Assembly: GCA_948567375.1 (NCBI GenBank)
Contig: OX419760.1
Location: forward strand, 13,950,001-14,014,000
Direction of reading: 5' to 3'
Length of the DNA stretch: 64,000 nucleotides
DNA from: Lunularia cruciata
Taxonomy: Eukaryota; Streptophyta; Marchantiopsida; Lunulariales; Lunulariaceae
Numbering within the stretch: position 1 is the first letter of the stretch; the number at the start of each line of letters is the position of its first letter. The notes beneath the pieces are model-generated. The model ran no database searches. It was not told the origin of the DNA and saw nothing but the letters and a program-made list of their open reading frames with translations. Position numbers and translations under genes: made by a program. This document shows positions 1-12,058 of the stretch, piece after piece.

Positions 1-1005
1 TTATGACGTCCTATTAACAAGGACGGATATTCCCTTCACCCTCATGTACATACCTCCTGTACAGATATATGTGTCTAACACCTTCTAGGAGCAGAATCCT
101 TATCCAGAGTAACCGTTAAGGCTTGCTAATCTAATCAGTTGAATTCGAAATCAGGGTGACTTGAATTCGAAACCGACACACCTATCCCGGAGTTTAATTC
201 AATAATCCGTTTCAGGAGGTGTGGTTCTAGGAAGGATAGCAAATTTGTACAGTGTAAACCTTCGCTGCAATTGTGAGCGCCAAGCAAATGCAGTGCACAC
301 TATATAGAGTCTGAATGTGGTTGTCTTTGCTATAATTTCGGACTCCCCGTGACATTCTGTTGTATCATATTTTTAAAATTTAAGGACTTGGATGGACAGT
401 CGCTATCAGCAGCAAAACTGATATTTACGCCCAATTCTTTCTCCTTCTCTAGAGTAGTCATTCGTGATGGACTCCTGCGCGTTGCTTTTCTTTCCAGAGA
501 GCAAGAATAATGGAACCGTTGCCACGCAGGTGGCAATGGCGGCAACCTCTCTTGTTTCTTGTGAGGATGGAACCTGTCTCCTCTGCACTATGCTTCTCAA
601 ACTGCCCGAGCTCCAAATCAAGTCAACTGCGACAACCAAAATCAAAATGGTTGCTGATGGTTGCATTTGACCATGGAGTAAATGGGTCAGTGTACTATTC
701 TGCCCAGGCCCCTGTCGTGATCAGCAGTCGTAAATCTGTGCTGCATTGCGCTTTGCCAGCTTCCAATTAGGGACTGCAGCACCACATTAGTAAGGAACCG
801 CAGCGTGCTTAAAGGCCCCTCCCTCTTGAGTCGACAAGTACCCATGTGTCATTTCACAGACGAAAAATTTTGTTATCGCCTGGAAAGTTCTTATATGCAT
901 CCTTGAATGAGCACTTCATTTTTCCAGTAATCAAAAGAGAGCAGATCTCTTCTTGACTGAGACTGGAATGTACTTCTTAGGCAAATTCTCTAGCTGCGAA
1001 AGCTA

Positions 1006-1037
1006 ATTCAAATCTAAGGTTTACCTTAGATTTGAAT
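1006..1037. repeat. perfect inverted repeat, 15-bp arms with 2-bp centre
   Basis: The left arm (1006-1020) and right arm (1023-1037) are exact reverse complements separated by two T bases. In single strands this gives a near-closed hairpin. It lies outside any recognised gene. It may be a remnant of a fold-back or MITE end; no function is assigned. Confidence 0.85.
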
Positions 1038-1196
1038 CCTCTGCTTGTGTGTCCCAACACGTGTTACTGTGCACCATGTCTTGGCAGACCGACCTGAGAT
1101 GACTTAAACTTACTGTTCTGGAAACTGCAAATTTTAGCGTCCTTCATATAATAATAGCATATTTTGATGCGCGTGGTGTCGTCGAGTAATTTGAGT

Positions 1197-1314
1197 GAAT
1201 ACAAGCAAATCCTGTCTATGATACCTGTCTTTTTTTACATATTAAATTTAAAAGAATACAAGCAAATCCTGTCTATGATACCTGTCTTTTTTTACATATT
1301 AAATTTAAAAGAAT
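1197..1314. repeat. perfect 57-bp tandem duplication
   Basis: Positions 1197-1253 and 1254-1310 are identical, and the first four bases of the unit recur at 1311-1314. The unit includes a run of seven T and an AT-rich tail. Perfect identity in noncoding DNA suggests a recent slippage or duplication event, or an assembly artefact. Confidence 0.9.
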
Positions 1315-2230
1315 ATTTTTAAGGTTTAATTCTTTTGCAATTTGTTATCTAGTTTTCTCAGTTTAAATATCTTATACTTTATACATTTTATATTAATATT
1401 TTATCTATTTAGACATTTTGAATTTATATTTTACTTGAGATTTTTAATTTAACTCTTTTGATTAATTGAAGAAAAAAATAAACAAATCAATTGTAATATA
1501 ATTGTTTTAATTAACTAATATTTTAAAATACAATCCAATCGTCAGCGCGTCTGTTTATTCGACGGCACTAAATGTTGAACTCCGAAACAGCGCGCATTAA
1601 CACAGTTTCAGCAATAACGCGGGACCCATCCCTGTATTTCGATTAAATCCAGTAAACTTTTGGTAGTTTAGTGCACGATAGTTGCTCCGAGGAACATTTT
1701 ACCATAACTCTTGAGTTCCTTCTCTCCATGCGCATGGCGTAAAAACCCCGTAGGAAAGGGGCAGTTTTTTAATCAAATTTCAACTTCAAGACAATCCGAC
1801 GACCATCTACTCGTAGTACCAGACTCTACGCCAAATTTCACAGTTAAGGAGAACAGAGAACGCATCGTTGTTTGACGTGAAATGATCCTCCAACTGCGGA
1901 GTGTCCTGCAGAGATCCTGGCGAACCCCTGTAATCGGCGAAAGCTCGAGGACAAAGTGAAATGATGCATGGCAAAGGTTGCTCATCTCCCGCGTCTTTTG
2001 TGATTGATCTCTCAAAATTACATTATTCCCAGAGGATGATTAACTCCTCCAGCAATAGAATAGAGCCATTTGTCAGGCTAAGACAAATAATTGCTACTGG
2101 CTACGCTAGGTGTTGAAGGATTGGCATAGAGCAGCGTGCATTGGAGATTACCAGGATGCAGTTCCCAATGCATTAGATAATTCTACCTTCAATAGAATCA
2201 GAATTGAAAACCACGGACCATTAGTCTATT

Positions 2231-5200
2231 CTATCCGATGAGGAGCATTCTGAAGTTCTCCGTGGCTTCCTCCACTGTGGCCAACTCGGCGGCAAACCTG
2301 TTCGCTTTACTAATATTGTCCTCTTGGACATTTCCTGGAACTTTTTCCATGTACCCTGGAACATTCATCCTCTTTGTCAAAGCTTCTTGCATCCTGCAGA
2401 AAAGTGATTCAAGTTTGATAAGCTAAGATACTTCTATTCTTGAAATGTACAGATTGGAAACCCCACTAAGAAATAGAACTATCCTATGGTGCAGCAAGCG
2501 TCTGATTGGATCACTCGGAACATGTTTTGCAGTAGGGAAAGCCTATTGACGAAAAGAAGAGTTTGTATCTCCCAGATTATACCTGATTATCTCGTCCTTC
2601 TTCTTTTGCAGTTTGGTGATCTCGATGCTGGCATCAACCAGCCCAGTTAAGAGCAAGTATGCTGAGAGGTGTTCATCAACTATTGCGACCGCACAACCTG
2701 GCGGTGCTTTCTCAGGCTCACCAATAATCTGCAGATGAGCAGGAAAAGTTCAGCTAATGTAATCGGGCTCGAGAAGAAAGCAGAAACAGAGTGCGAATAA
2801 TTCTAGCTTCTATTACCTCCACTGAGGAAAGTGTAGCAAGAGTGGCAATAATGCCTGATCCCTTCTGCAATACATCTGCCACTTCAGGAGTCCGGCATAG
2901 CAGGTACAGAGCACACCTGGGCAAATCTCGAACACAGTCTAATCAGAATCACCAACACCAGATATTCCCTATTTGAGATGCAGCAACTCTGATCTTCAAC
3001 CACAGAGCTTTACATTTCCAAACTCCTCAATATGCGATTGGTTTCGTCTTTTGAGCTTCCTACATGTCTCAGCTCTGTACAAGAACTTGGACCTTACTAA
3101 TCATAAATAATAAGCTCAGAAACGATAAAAGGGAACATGAAAGTTGGGTAACTGAACACGATATTGAGTACTGAAATACAGAACTCGTTGTATAAATCAC
3201 CCACTAAAATACCCAAGTCTGAGCGGACTTGACGCTGGCTTTTGAAAGTAATGTAGAACAGATCTTCATGACAGTCAGTTACATAGAGAGGTAAGCGAAC
3301 CATGCATTCGCCTCCAGACAAGGGGTAGTACATAGGTAACCTTAATGATTATCTAAGCCTAAAATGGTGTTTCCCAAATGTACCTGCAGGCAAGGGTTAG
3401 TACGAGCAGGTGTAACCTCAAGAAAAACACCATGCTCTATTTAATATCGAGCTGCATAGCACAGCTTGCCGACGAGAAGCGTCAGTCTAATATCAGAAGC
3501 CAAACGCAACCCACCTTTGCTTCGGCTGCAGCCCGTAATTCATACGAAGAGACCTTATTGCTCTCACCGCAACTTCGATGGAAGTCATTTGCGATTCTAC
3601 TTCCGAATTCTCCCATTCCTTCATATGCATTGATAGACGACAACAAAGAAAAGCCAAAGTTAAGTTAGATGGCTGCCTCAGTTCTCCGTCAACCACATAA
3701 GCAGTTGACGAGAGCCAGTAATACACCACATAACCTCAAGCCTGGGGGATATATCCAATACACCAAGTGGTAAAATTGAAACTAGTTGTTTTTCTGATCC
3801 TCACCGTTACTGCAGATGGATAGGGCGCGATCACAATTGACGATTTCACACTCGTCTCCATCTCCGATGGGAGTCGCTGCCACAACTCTTCAGTCAAAAA
3901 CGGCATGATAGGATGCAAAAGCCGTAGGCCCGTATCTAAACACACCCAAAGTGTATCCCTTGTTGCCTTTTTCGTTTGAGCTGTCACAGAGTCTGTGTCA
4001 TCGCCATTTAACGCGGGCTTGCTAATTTCGATAAACACGTCACACAGTCGATACAACCACCACGAATACATAGCTGTCGATGCTTCCGACAGATCCAGGG
4101 CTTTGAAAGACTTCACCGTCTTCTCAACTGCGCTGTTGAGCGTAGCAAGTATCCATTGACAGCCAAATGGGAGACTTGACACGTCAAGATTTTTAGAAGG
4201 AGTGAAATCGGTTCCCAAGTTCATCATCGCGAAACGAATGACATTCCAGAGTTTATTGCACCAATGTCTGTACCCTACAACCCTCTGAATATCCAAATTG
4301 ATATTGACGGACTGCAAAAGAAAGTTTCTCGTCAGTACTTCGATCTCCTCTAACGAGGGTGAACACGATCGCGCTCCACAGATTGTACGCGACTAAATAG
4401 AAAGAACTCCTAACAGACGTTGGTTCTTGCATATAGTGGTTTCCAAGAAACAAATAAACGTGCATGCAACTTCCACCTGTCCATGTGAGTACATTCGGCG
4501 TGATCATTATTTACCTGGGCAGTGTATGCCACGAGAGCAAACCGAAGGGCGTCTGCTCCACATTCGGCAATACCGTTAGGAAAATCGATCGTTTGCCCTG
4601 CTTTCGCTTTTTCTACTTCCCGTGGATCCAAGTTTCCTTCTTCGAGACGCTTGTGAAGTTCATTCAAAGTTATTCCATGAATAACTTCCATGGGATCAAT
4701 AACATTACCCAAAGACTTCGACATCTTTCGACCGTGTGCGTCTCGTACCATTGCATGTAGCAGCACCTGTATATAGGCAAAGTAAAAGAATACGATTTAG
4801 TGGTGGAGTAGCAAGAACGAGATAAGTAGACCATACATGAACCACGTCTAAGTTACTCTGCCACATATATTGAGTGTATGAATATGGAAGCCGCTTTGCC
4901 ACATATATAGAAGAATACCTGAGTCCTTTCGAATAGTGTGGTTGAGAATGGTCTAGTTAAATCCCCCTCAGGGATTCAAAGAAAAACTATGGAAGAGAAA
5001 CCTATCCACAATTACCAAGAACTCTTCACAGTGACCATATTTTCACATGACGAGACCTAGAATACTCATGATAATAAATGACAAGGTCGCCTACCTGCTT
5101 AAAAGGGGGTTGCCCTGTGAGCTTCATTCCCAGCATGACCATTCTCGCCACCCAAAAAAACAAGATATCATGGCCAGTCTCCAGTAGAGATGTGGGATAA

Positions 5201-8200
5201 AATGTTTGCAGATCGGCAGTATTTTCAGGCCAGCCCATCACAGAGAAGGGAAAAAGACCCGAGGAAAACCAGGTGTCAAGAACATCCGGATCTTGACCCA
5301 TTGTGTACTTCTTTCCTGGGTATTTTTCAGAGGCAAGTCTCTCGGCTTCTTTGGCATCCCGAGCAACAACCCAATGGTCATTATAAACTCCAAATTCTCT
5401 GAGCTCGTCATCTTCAAGAGTCACATACCAAGCTGGAACACGATGACCCCACCAAAGCTGCCGGGATATGCACCAATCCATTATGTTCTCTAACCACCTG
5501 TGAGGAAAAAGAAGAGCGGGACGTGTCAGAGCGCTAGTCGTCTCCTAAATGTGAGCTTTCCTAGCAGAAAACGCAGAATCTATCGATCAGAAGAGATACA
5601 CCTCAACTCTGAACCTCTCAGTGAGTTCCGCTCGGGAAGGATTAGCCTACACCTTAAGTTGACGCAACCACTCTCTCTAATCGTTGAGGTCAAAAGCACT
5701 TTATCGTGTTGTGTGATACCTTCATCTACTTAATAAGATGCACAACTCAATTTATTGAGTCCGAGAGCTTAAGAGATAGGAAATACTATTGTGAATGAAG
5801 GATCTTATCCGTTGACAATTCCAGCATATAACGGATAAACTAATCAAATGTTTGTCATGCATATGGTCTTCATGTAACTTGCAAGATCAATGAATTGACA
5901 AGAAGAATGGAACTTCAGATGGAAACAAAGTCTTCTGAGTAAGTCCGTGCGCTCGTACCTGAACCAGACGTCCTCAAATTGTTTAGGTACGATTTCAAGT
6001 CGTCCATCCCGAACAACATCGCAAGCATCCTTTGCCATACCGGCACAGCTTACATACCACTGAGGTTTGATCATGGGTTCAATGACATCATTACTTCTTG
6101 AGCAGATTCCAAGTGTCATAGGATTTTCAGCTACTCCTCTGTACAAACCCTGTGAATTAGATAGCATTACAAGTAAGAAAGAGCTATTTAGAATTTGACA
6201 ACTTCGAAGAGGTTGGTAACTGTGAATAAGAAGATATCACTAGCATTAATAAATCCAACACTTCGCAACACGCTAGAAGAGCATATAGCTACATGATGGT
6301 TGCTTAAAGCTTGTACGCAACACATATAAGCCACGCATATACAACAGCACGACAATTCGGGAGACAAAGGACGAAAACACAGGCAAGCTTCATGACCAAA
6401 CCTTGGTCCTGCCTCCAGCTAGACTCTGTTACATACATGAACTTTCTGCATCGCGCTTTCACTCCAAAATAGGTCGTACATGTAAGCGTGGATAAATATG
6501 TCTTGATTCAACAGGATTCTTCCATCAGAACATACACAGGTCAAACCATGATATGATCCATTTAGGGGCTTACAAATGTACCTGCTCAGTTAACGCTTTC
6601 AGTACAGCTACTCGAGCTTCAAAACGTTTGAGGCCTTCATAGTCCTTCCCTCCCTGGCTGTTTATCCTGCCTTCATCTGTCAAAATATTGATGAATTCCA
6701 AATTGTGGCGCTTCCCAGTCTTGAAATCATTCGGGTCGTGCGCAGGAGTTATCTGCAAAAGAGATTGTCCCACGTCTTAGTCTCCACTCTACAACCTACC
6801 AAAGAGCAAAGAAAAGGATTCTCTTTAGCAGTATACACTAACCTTCACAGCACCAGTGCCGAATGACATATCCACGAGTTCGGCATCGCATATGATGGGC
6901 AGTTTCCTCTTGTTGAAAGGGTGCACTACAAACTTCCCATGTAAGTGCTTGTATCTGGGATCTTCAGGATGTACCGCTACTGCTGTGTCTCCAAGCATTG
7001 TCTCAATTCGAGTAGTGGCCACAACAATCTCTCCTTCACCTCCTTCCAAGGCATAAGCAAATGACGTGATGACACCGAATTCCACTGGATCTTCATAACC
7101 TGGTACTCGTCTTAGTGTGCGACCTGGCAGGTCTATATGGTCCACCTAAAGAGAAAATAGGGATTGCCAGTGCCAAAGGTCAGTCTAACCGTTGTGTCCA
7201 ACCTTACTTTCGGGCCAAGTGGGGGAATTAGTTAGCAGAACCAAAAAAAAATCATGAACGAGCGGATGAACAGACCCCGACTTACCTCAATATCCGAAAC
7301 TGCGGTTCTCAAACTACAGTCCCAGCTCACAAGGCGGTTGTCCCTGCACAGCTTCAACATAGGTCAGGCAAGACTCCCGGTATCGGCACTTCAAACCAAC
7401 GAAACTTTCGGCCCAAGGGAAGTAAGGGTTTCAAACCAACTATTCAACCTTTGGGCCTAGGGAAACCCAAGCTCCATCACTGATGACATGGCCAACATAA
7501 CTGAAACCGAAACCAGGTACTTGCGCCTTTTCCTTCTTAGCAACAATATCCGAAGCCTTTGCCAAAGTTTAACACAAAGCTAACCTGTAGATAAGCTTCT
7601 CCTTGAACAAGCGGACGAAAGCTTCCGTGACAGCCTTAGATCGTGTCTCGTCCATGGTAAAACACTGTAGAAGCTCAAACCAAAAGATTTAAAGTGGTAT
7701 TCATTATTGCCAACAGAGAGAGTCATACTTGAACAAATCCAATCTACTCCAAAACAACAGCGAAGGTCGCTTAAAAAAGCACCTCTCTGGACCAATCCAA
7801 TGAAGCACCAATTCCACGCTGCTGCTTCCCGATTTTACCTCCATACGACTCTTTCCACTTCCACACCTGAAGAAGGCCCAATCAAACGGCTCGATCAGAT
7901 CGTGATGTAGAATGGTAAGAGAGGTCATTTTCACGAACAAATAGGCAGTTGAATAATAGGTGATTTTGCAATAGAACAAAGAGAGACTTAGTGTGGCACG
8001 TAATCACCCCTATCAACAAAAGGTTTGACCAAGTTTAACACTTACTTCTTCCACAAATTTCTCACGTCCAAGATCGTGCCTAGTCAGCCCACTATCCTTC
8101 TTTATCTTCTTCTCCACAACCACCTGTATCAAGTGAATGTCTCGAAAATTAAGCTTGTGATAAAACATAAGACGGATGGGGATTCAAGTAGAACAGAACG

Positions 8201-9972
8201 TGATTGGAAAGAACATTAATCTACAGTGACCACTGCGAGTTGCCTATCTAAACGAATAAAAGAGAGAACGGCTGAGACATGCACCTGCGTGGCGATACCA
8301 GCATGATCACAGCCAGGCACCCACAGAGTATTGTAACCACTCATCCTTCGCCATCTGACAACGGTGTCCTGATCAAACGAAGAATGCGGATGTTAGTTTC
8401 CGACTTGAGAGTGAGCAAAATATGACTTCCAAAGCGTAAAGGCTAAACCAGGCCCTTCGCCACTGCTGACCGTAGGAAACGAGGGTCAGCCTGCATAGGT
8501 GGTTAGCAATAGTTTACGAGGTAACAACGGATAAAGTAGTGTCAAGAAATGATATTCATGTGAAATTATCGACTGCTAGACTAAGTGCGGAGGAAGAAGA
8601 CCAGCGGGTAACCTGGTCCACTGTTCCTTGCAAAAATAGTGGTCAATCCCTGCGAAGTTTAGAACATTTTCAGAAATAAGCTGCAAGAAGGCAGAAGACC
8701 AGCCGTAAAATCTCTTGCTGAGATTCCTCATGGTGACTGATCCCGTATTAGCATGAGAAGGGGGTTCTGTGCCTGCAACGAATGCTATGACTGTGGAATC
8801 TTACTTCACGTGGATATTGACTGTTACAAGTAGAAATCTATTAGCGAGGTCTTTGACCAGTACAGAGTGTGCTGTACAAACCTCAATTGCGGCAGTAAGA
8901 CCGTGTCCAATATGTAGCGCTCCGGTAACGTTAGGTGGAGGCACAACCTGCAAATTAACAGATCAGCCTCTAAGCTTCGCTTTTGCGCTCAAAATCCACT
9001 CACCAGCTTGTCAACACTGTAATATTTCCAGGAAACATGCAGATCCAATCGCTCACTTACAATAACAAATGGAGGTTTCGTTTTGTCTTGGGCATCGGCA
9101 ATAAAATAACCAGACTTCTCCCACCATTCATACCACCTGAAGCATTTCGTCGAATGCTGAAAGTTAGGAGGAACATATCTCTGCAGGAATTTGAAACAGG
9201 AATTAAGACGTCAAGTTTTCTAAAACAATCATGCAATTCAGGTTGATAATTCTCTTACGAGGCTTCCACAGCTCCTGGATTGTAGGATTTCGCCATCTCT
9301 GGTGCTAGACGCTTTTTCTCCCCAGTCGGTGTGGGAGGATCAGCTGCCTCTGCCTCATTTTCAGTTGGAACTGCACCTGATTTCTTAGCTTTTTCCTCGG
9401 CCTTCTTAGACGGCTGCGCTGCTTTGGCCGCCTGCGATAAAACAGCGAATCCTTGATCAGTTCCCATATATATTTATATATAGGTATATATAACGTAGTT
9501 TGCAGAAACCAGGTCAACGGAAGCAGAACATCCTGGCCCTGCCTGTGCAGCTTTGGCAGCTTCGGCTTTCTGCGCTGCCTTGAGCTTTTTCAGCTCCTTC
9601 TCCTTAGCCTACAACCAGAAGGAAACCAATGTTAAATTCCTTTTCCTTCTTTTCCTGGCCATAGACCGTGATCCAACTGGTTCTGAGCCACGTTTATTGA
9701 GACATTTTCCATTGGACCGTCCATTTCCTACACATGTCCTACGGCATTCCTCACATTAAGTCCGAAATCAACCTATGCACGTTGCGGTGATAGACGTCTC
9801 CAGCCTCATCTTTCACTGGATAAATCAGAGACAATTCACAAATTCCCGTCCGTTTTCGATGCTATGAACTAATCCTTACCTTCTCCTCCCTCTTCTTCTT
9901 CTTCTCAGGATCTTCTTCCACTGCTCCTGGAGCTGCAGGCGCTTCTGCTTTCTCCACAGCTCCCGAAGCCAT
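2231..9972 (-). CDS. VALRS: valyl-tRNA synthetase, cytosolic/organellar type, 20 exons
   Basis: The enzyme charges tRNA-Val with valine using ATP (class Ia). Exons, 5' to 3': 9972-9880, 9608-9543, 9431-9259, 9136-9061, 8947-8882, 8368-8285, 8123-8046, 7866-7783, 7664-7585, 7343-7286, 7145-6843, 6752-6582, 6149-5959, 5497-5095, 4766-4515, 4311-3805, 3618-3515, 2916-2817, 2728-2583, 2393-2231. All junctions are GT-AG and phase-consistent except the donor of exon 2. There I chose a GC donor (9542-9541); a GT donor ending the exon at 9510 is the alternative. The product is about 1065 residues, normal for plant ValRS (Arabidopsis about 1108). In order it has a Lys/Ala-rich N-tail (1-100), [13 protein letters not shown] (139-151) with the HIGH signature, CDHAGIATQ (178-186), the editing domain with [41 protein letters not shown] (656-660), the anticodon-binding domain (RHWCNKLWN) and a C-terminal coiled coil from about 964. 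ATG 9972 is the first in-frame AUG after an in-frame stop. The plant orthologue TWN2 serves cytosol and mitochondria. Confidence 0.96.
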
Positions 9973-12058
9973 AGTTCCAAACTTCCAAAACCCTAAGCCC
10001 TGCAGTTGACTCGAAATTGAAATCGAAGTCTCGGAGATCAAGAATTGTAACTCGGATTATGCATTAGCGACACTAACTCCCGGTGAAAGATTGAGCAGGC
10101 AGCCCCCTCTTCTTCCCCCCGGAGCCGACCCTTCCTTCCCCGTCCTTCTCCACCCTCATTCCTCATCCGTCCTGGTACCACATCGTGCAGAGTTGTGTAC
10201 TGAGGTAATTTACTCTTCCGTGTTCTATTTGTCCTTGTAACAAATGTTCTTGTAGCATTGAACTACGGTACAAAATCGGACTATACCTAGTTGCGTTGCT
10301 TGCCGGATGAAGTTGACTCCTCCGACTGCGGTATCTGTCTGGAGATCTCGATCTTCGAACTCCCTGCTTCGACGATGGATCCGATTGGTTGACACCAGTT
10401 CCCGCTCCCTTGAACCGATCTAACGACTAATCCTAGCAGGTTCAACAGATCGAAGTGGTTGCAGATATTCGCAAATTGTGACAGACAAAAGATTAACATG
10501 TCCTTACCGAAATACCTCTAAATTACAGCAGCGACTGAACATTTTGTTTACTACGGTTTACAGATGTTGAGATCATCATATTCCCAGGACACGCAAGAAG
10601 TGTAGGTTGCAATCACATAATATGTCAATGCCTAATTTTTTTTTACAGTTTTTGGAATCAGTGCTGGTGTGCGTTGATCTTTTAACTATCCGTAAGATAT
10701 ACAGTTATGCTTTCACTTAGAATTTGCTGTTGCGGACTGCAGTTCAGAGATGAAATTGCGTACTTGGAAAACGACACAAGACGGTAGCCGCCTTTGATTA
10801 TCTTCTCTCATCTTTAACACCACAGCTTTTCCTGCATTGTTGAAAGTATATAGGAGTTCGTTACTAGTGCCTCACGTACCAGAGAAAGAATGTCTCGAGA
10901 AAACTGCGTGAAAAATGCGTCTGACACGCCTTGCGATCACCCAAAGATAAGTTCCTGGTCAGGTGAGGATTTCCCTAATACACATTTACTGAGGAATTTG
11001 AGCTCTCCAGAATGGATCATCTAAAATTGAGCAAACAAACAAACGGAAATCAGGACATTCAAGCTGAGTAGATTGTTGGCTTGCCTGCTATGTTTGACCT
11101 CGACTTTTGCTGGTTCAAACTCCGCCTTGCCACCAGAGAACCGGGAACCCTTCAGGCACAACGGGGATATAGAAGGCGTCGTATGGTCATTGAACACCAG
11201 GAAACTCCCGTCCAGACATATAAGCATTTCCTACCGCCATTATATCCTGGCATTTTCTACGTTGCTATGTGGGAAGTGACGGTGCACAAGCTGGTGAAGT
11301 TTAGTACACACTGGCTGGTCATTGTTAAGCATACACGAACCAGCATTCTCAAAGTCTGATAGAAATGTATTATTCAAGTAGCGAGAACATTCATTTCTTT
11401 TCAACACACTTCGTACCCTTTCCAGTTTTCACTGCTATGTGACGGTGGACTGGTATTCATCGTCGACAGACGTTCACGAGGTGGACGAGTCGAAGCTAAA
11501 ATGCACATTATTCTAAAAACTCTTCAGTTACTGAAGAGGTTCATGAGCCCAAGAATTGCACGTTAATTGCCTAATTGAAGGCTTTATAAATCTTGGAGTG
11601 ATGCTGACAACGAAAGTCTCGAGATCTCATTGTTCTTTCGCTAGAGCCATTGCTCGAGTCGAGTTCCAGCCAAAGTACCAAAAATATTCTTTTTCTTCAG
11701 CACTTCTTGCACCAAAGTTGGCAGTCAAGAACGTTTGTCAAACAGGGATCTGGTGATGGAGCGATGATCTACTGGTCAATATTGAAAATCTCAAGGTCAA
11801 GCTGTATTTCCAGCTTGGGCCTCATATATACCTCTTATCTCGCTGTGCTAAAAAGCTAGGTCATCCCTCTCCTCTCGCTCTGCTATTAAAGCTAGTTAGA
11901 CTAGGAAAATAGCTCATAATTTAGACAGACACGCGAAGACTGTACAATAACGAGAGCCGATGCTGCCTACATTGAACGCACACTTAAGCAGGCCAAAGAC
12001 AAAAGATGTGTTCAGCTTCCTAAGATGGCGGGCTAGTGGAAACAAAACGTCCCACGAA
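9973..12058. other. intergenic: synthetase promoter/5' UTR and phosphatase 3' UTR
   Basis: Both neighbours lie on the minus strand, so this interval should hold the 3' UTR of the phosphatase gene next to 12058 and the promoter and leader of the synthetase gene next to 9973. Open frames of 60-92 codons on both strands (for example 11081-11359) show no domain. The 84 bases upstream of the synthetase ATG stay open in its frame without an AUG. Confidence 0.5.

Larger units (their letters stand above)
1..2230. other. 3' flank of the valyl-tRNA synthetase gene, no supported gene
   Basis: I see no gene here that I can support. The part next to 2231 should hold the 3' UTR of the minus-strand synthetase gene. 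Several open frames of 60-90 codons occur on both strands around 330-770 and 1773-2015. None shows a recognisable domain or convincing splice partners. Positions about 1200-1530 are strongly AT-rich. A perfect palindrome and a tandem duplication in this stretch are listed separately. Confidence 0.5.

Noticed and set aside
406-666. Minus-strand frame of 86 codons with a hydrophobic start, which could suggest a secreted peptide
   Set aside because: Overlapping frames exist on the other strand. There is no splice partner, cleavage pattern or known family.
3378-3668. Plus-strand frame of 96 codons within the synthetase gene
   Set aside because: It overlaps exon 17 and its introns on the opposite strand; it is a shadow.
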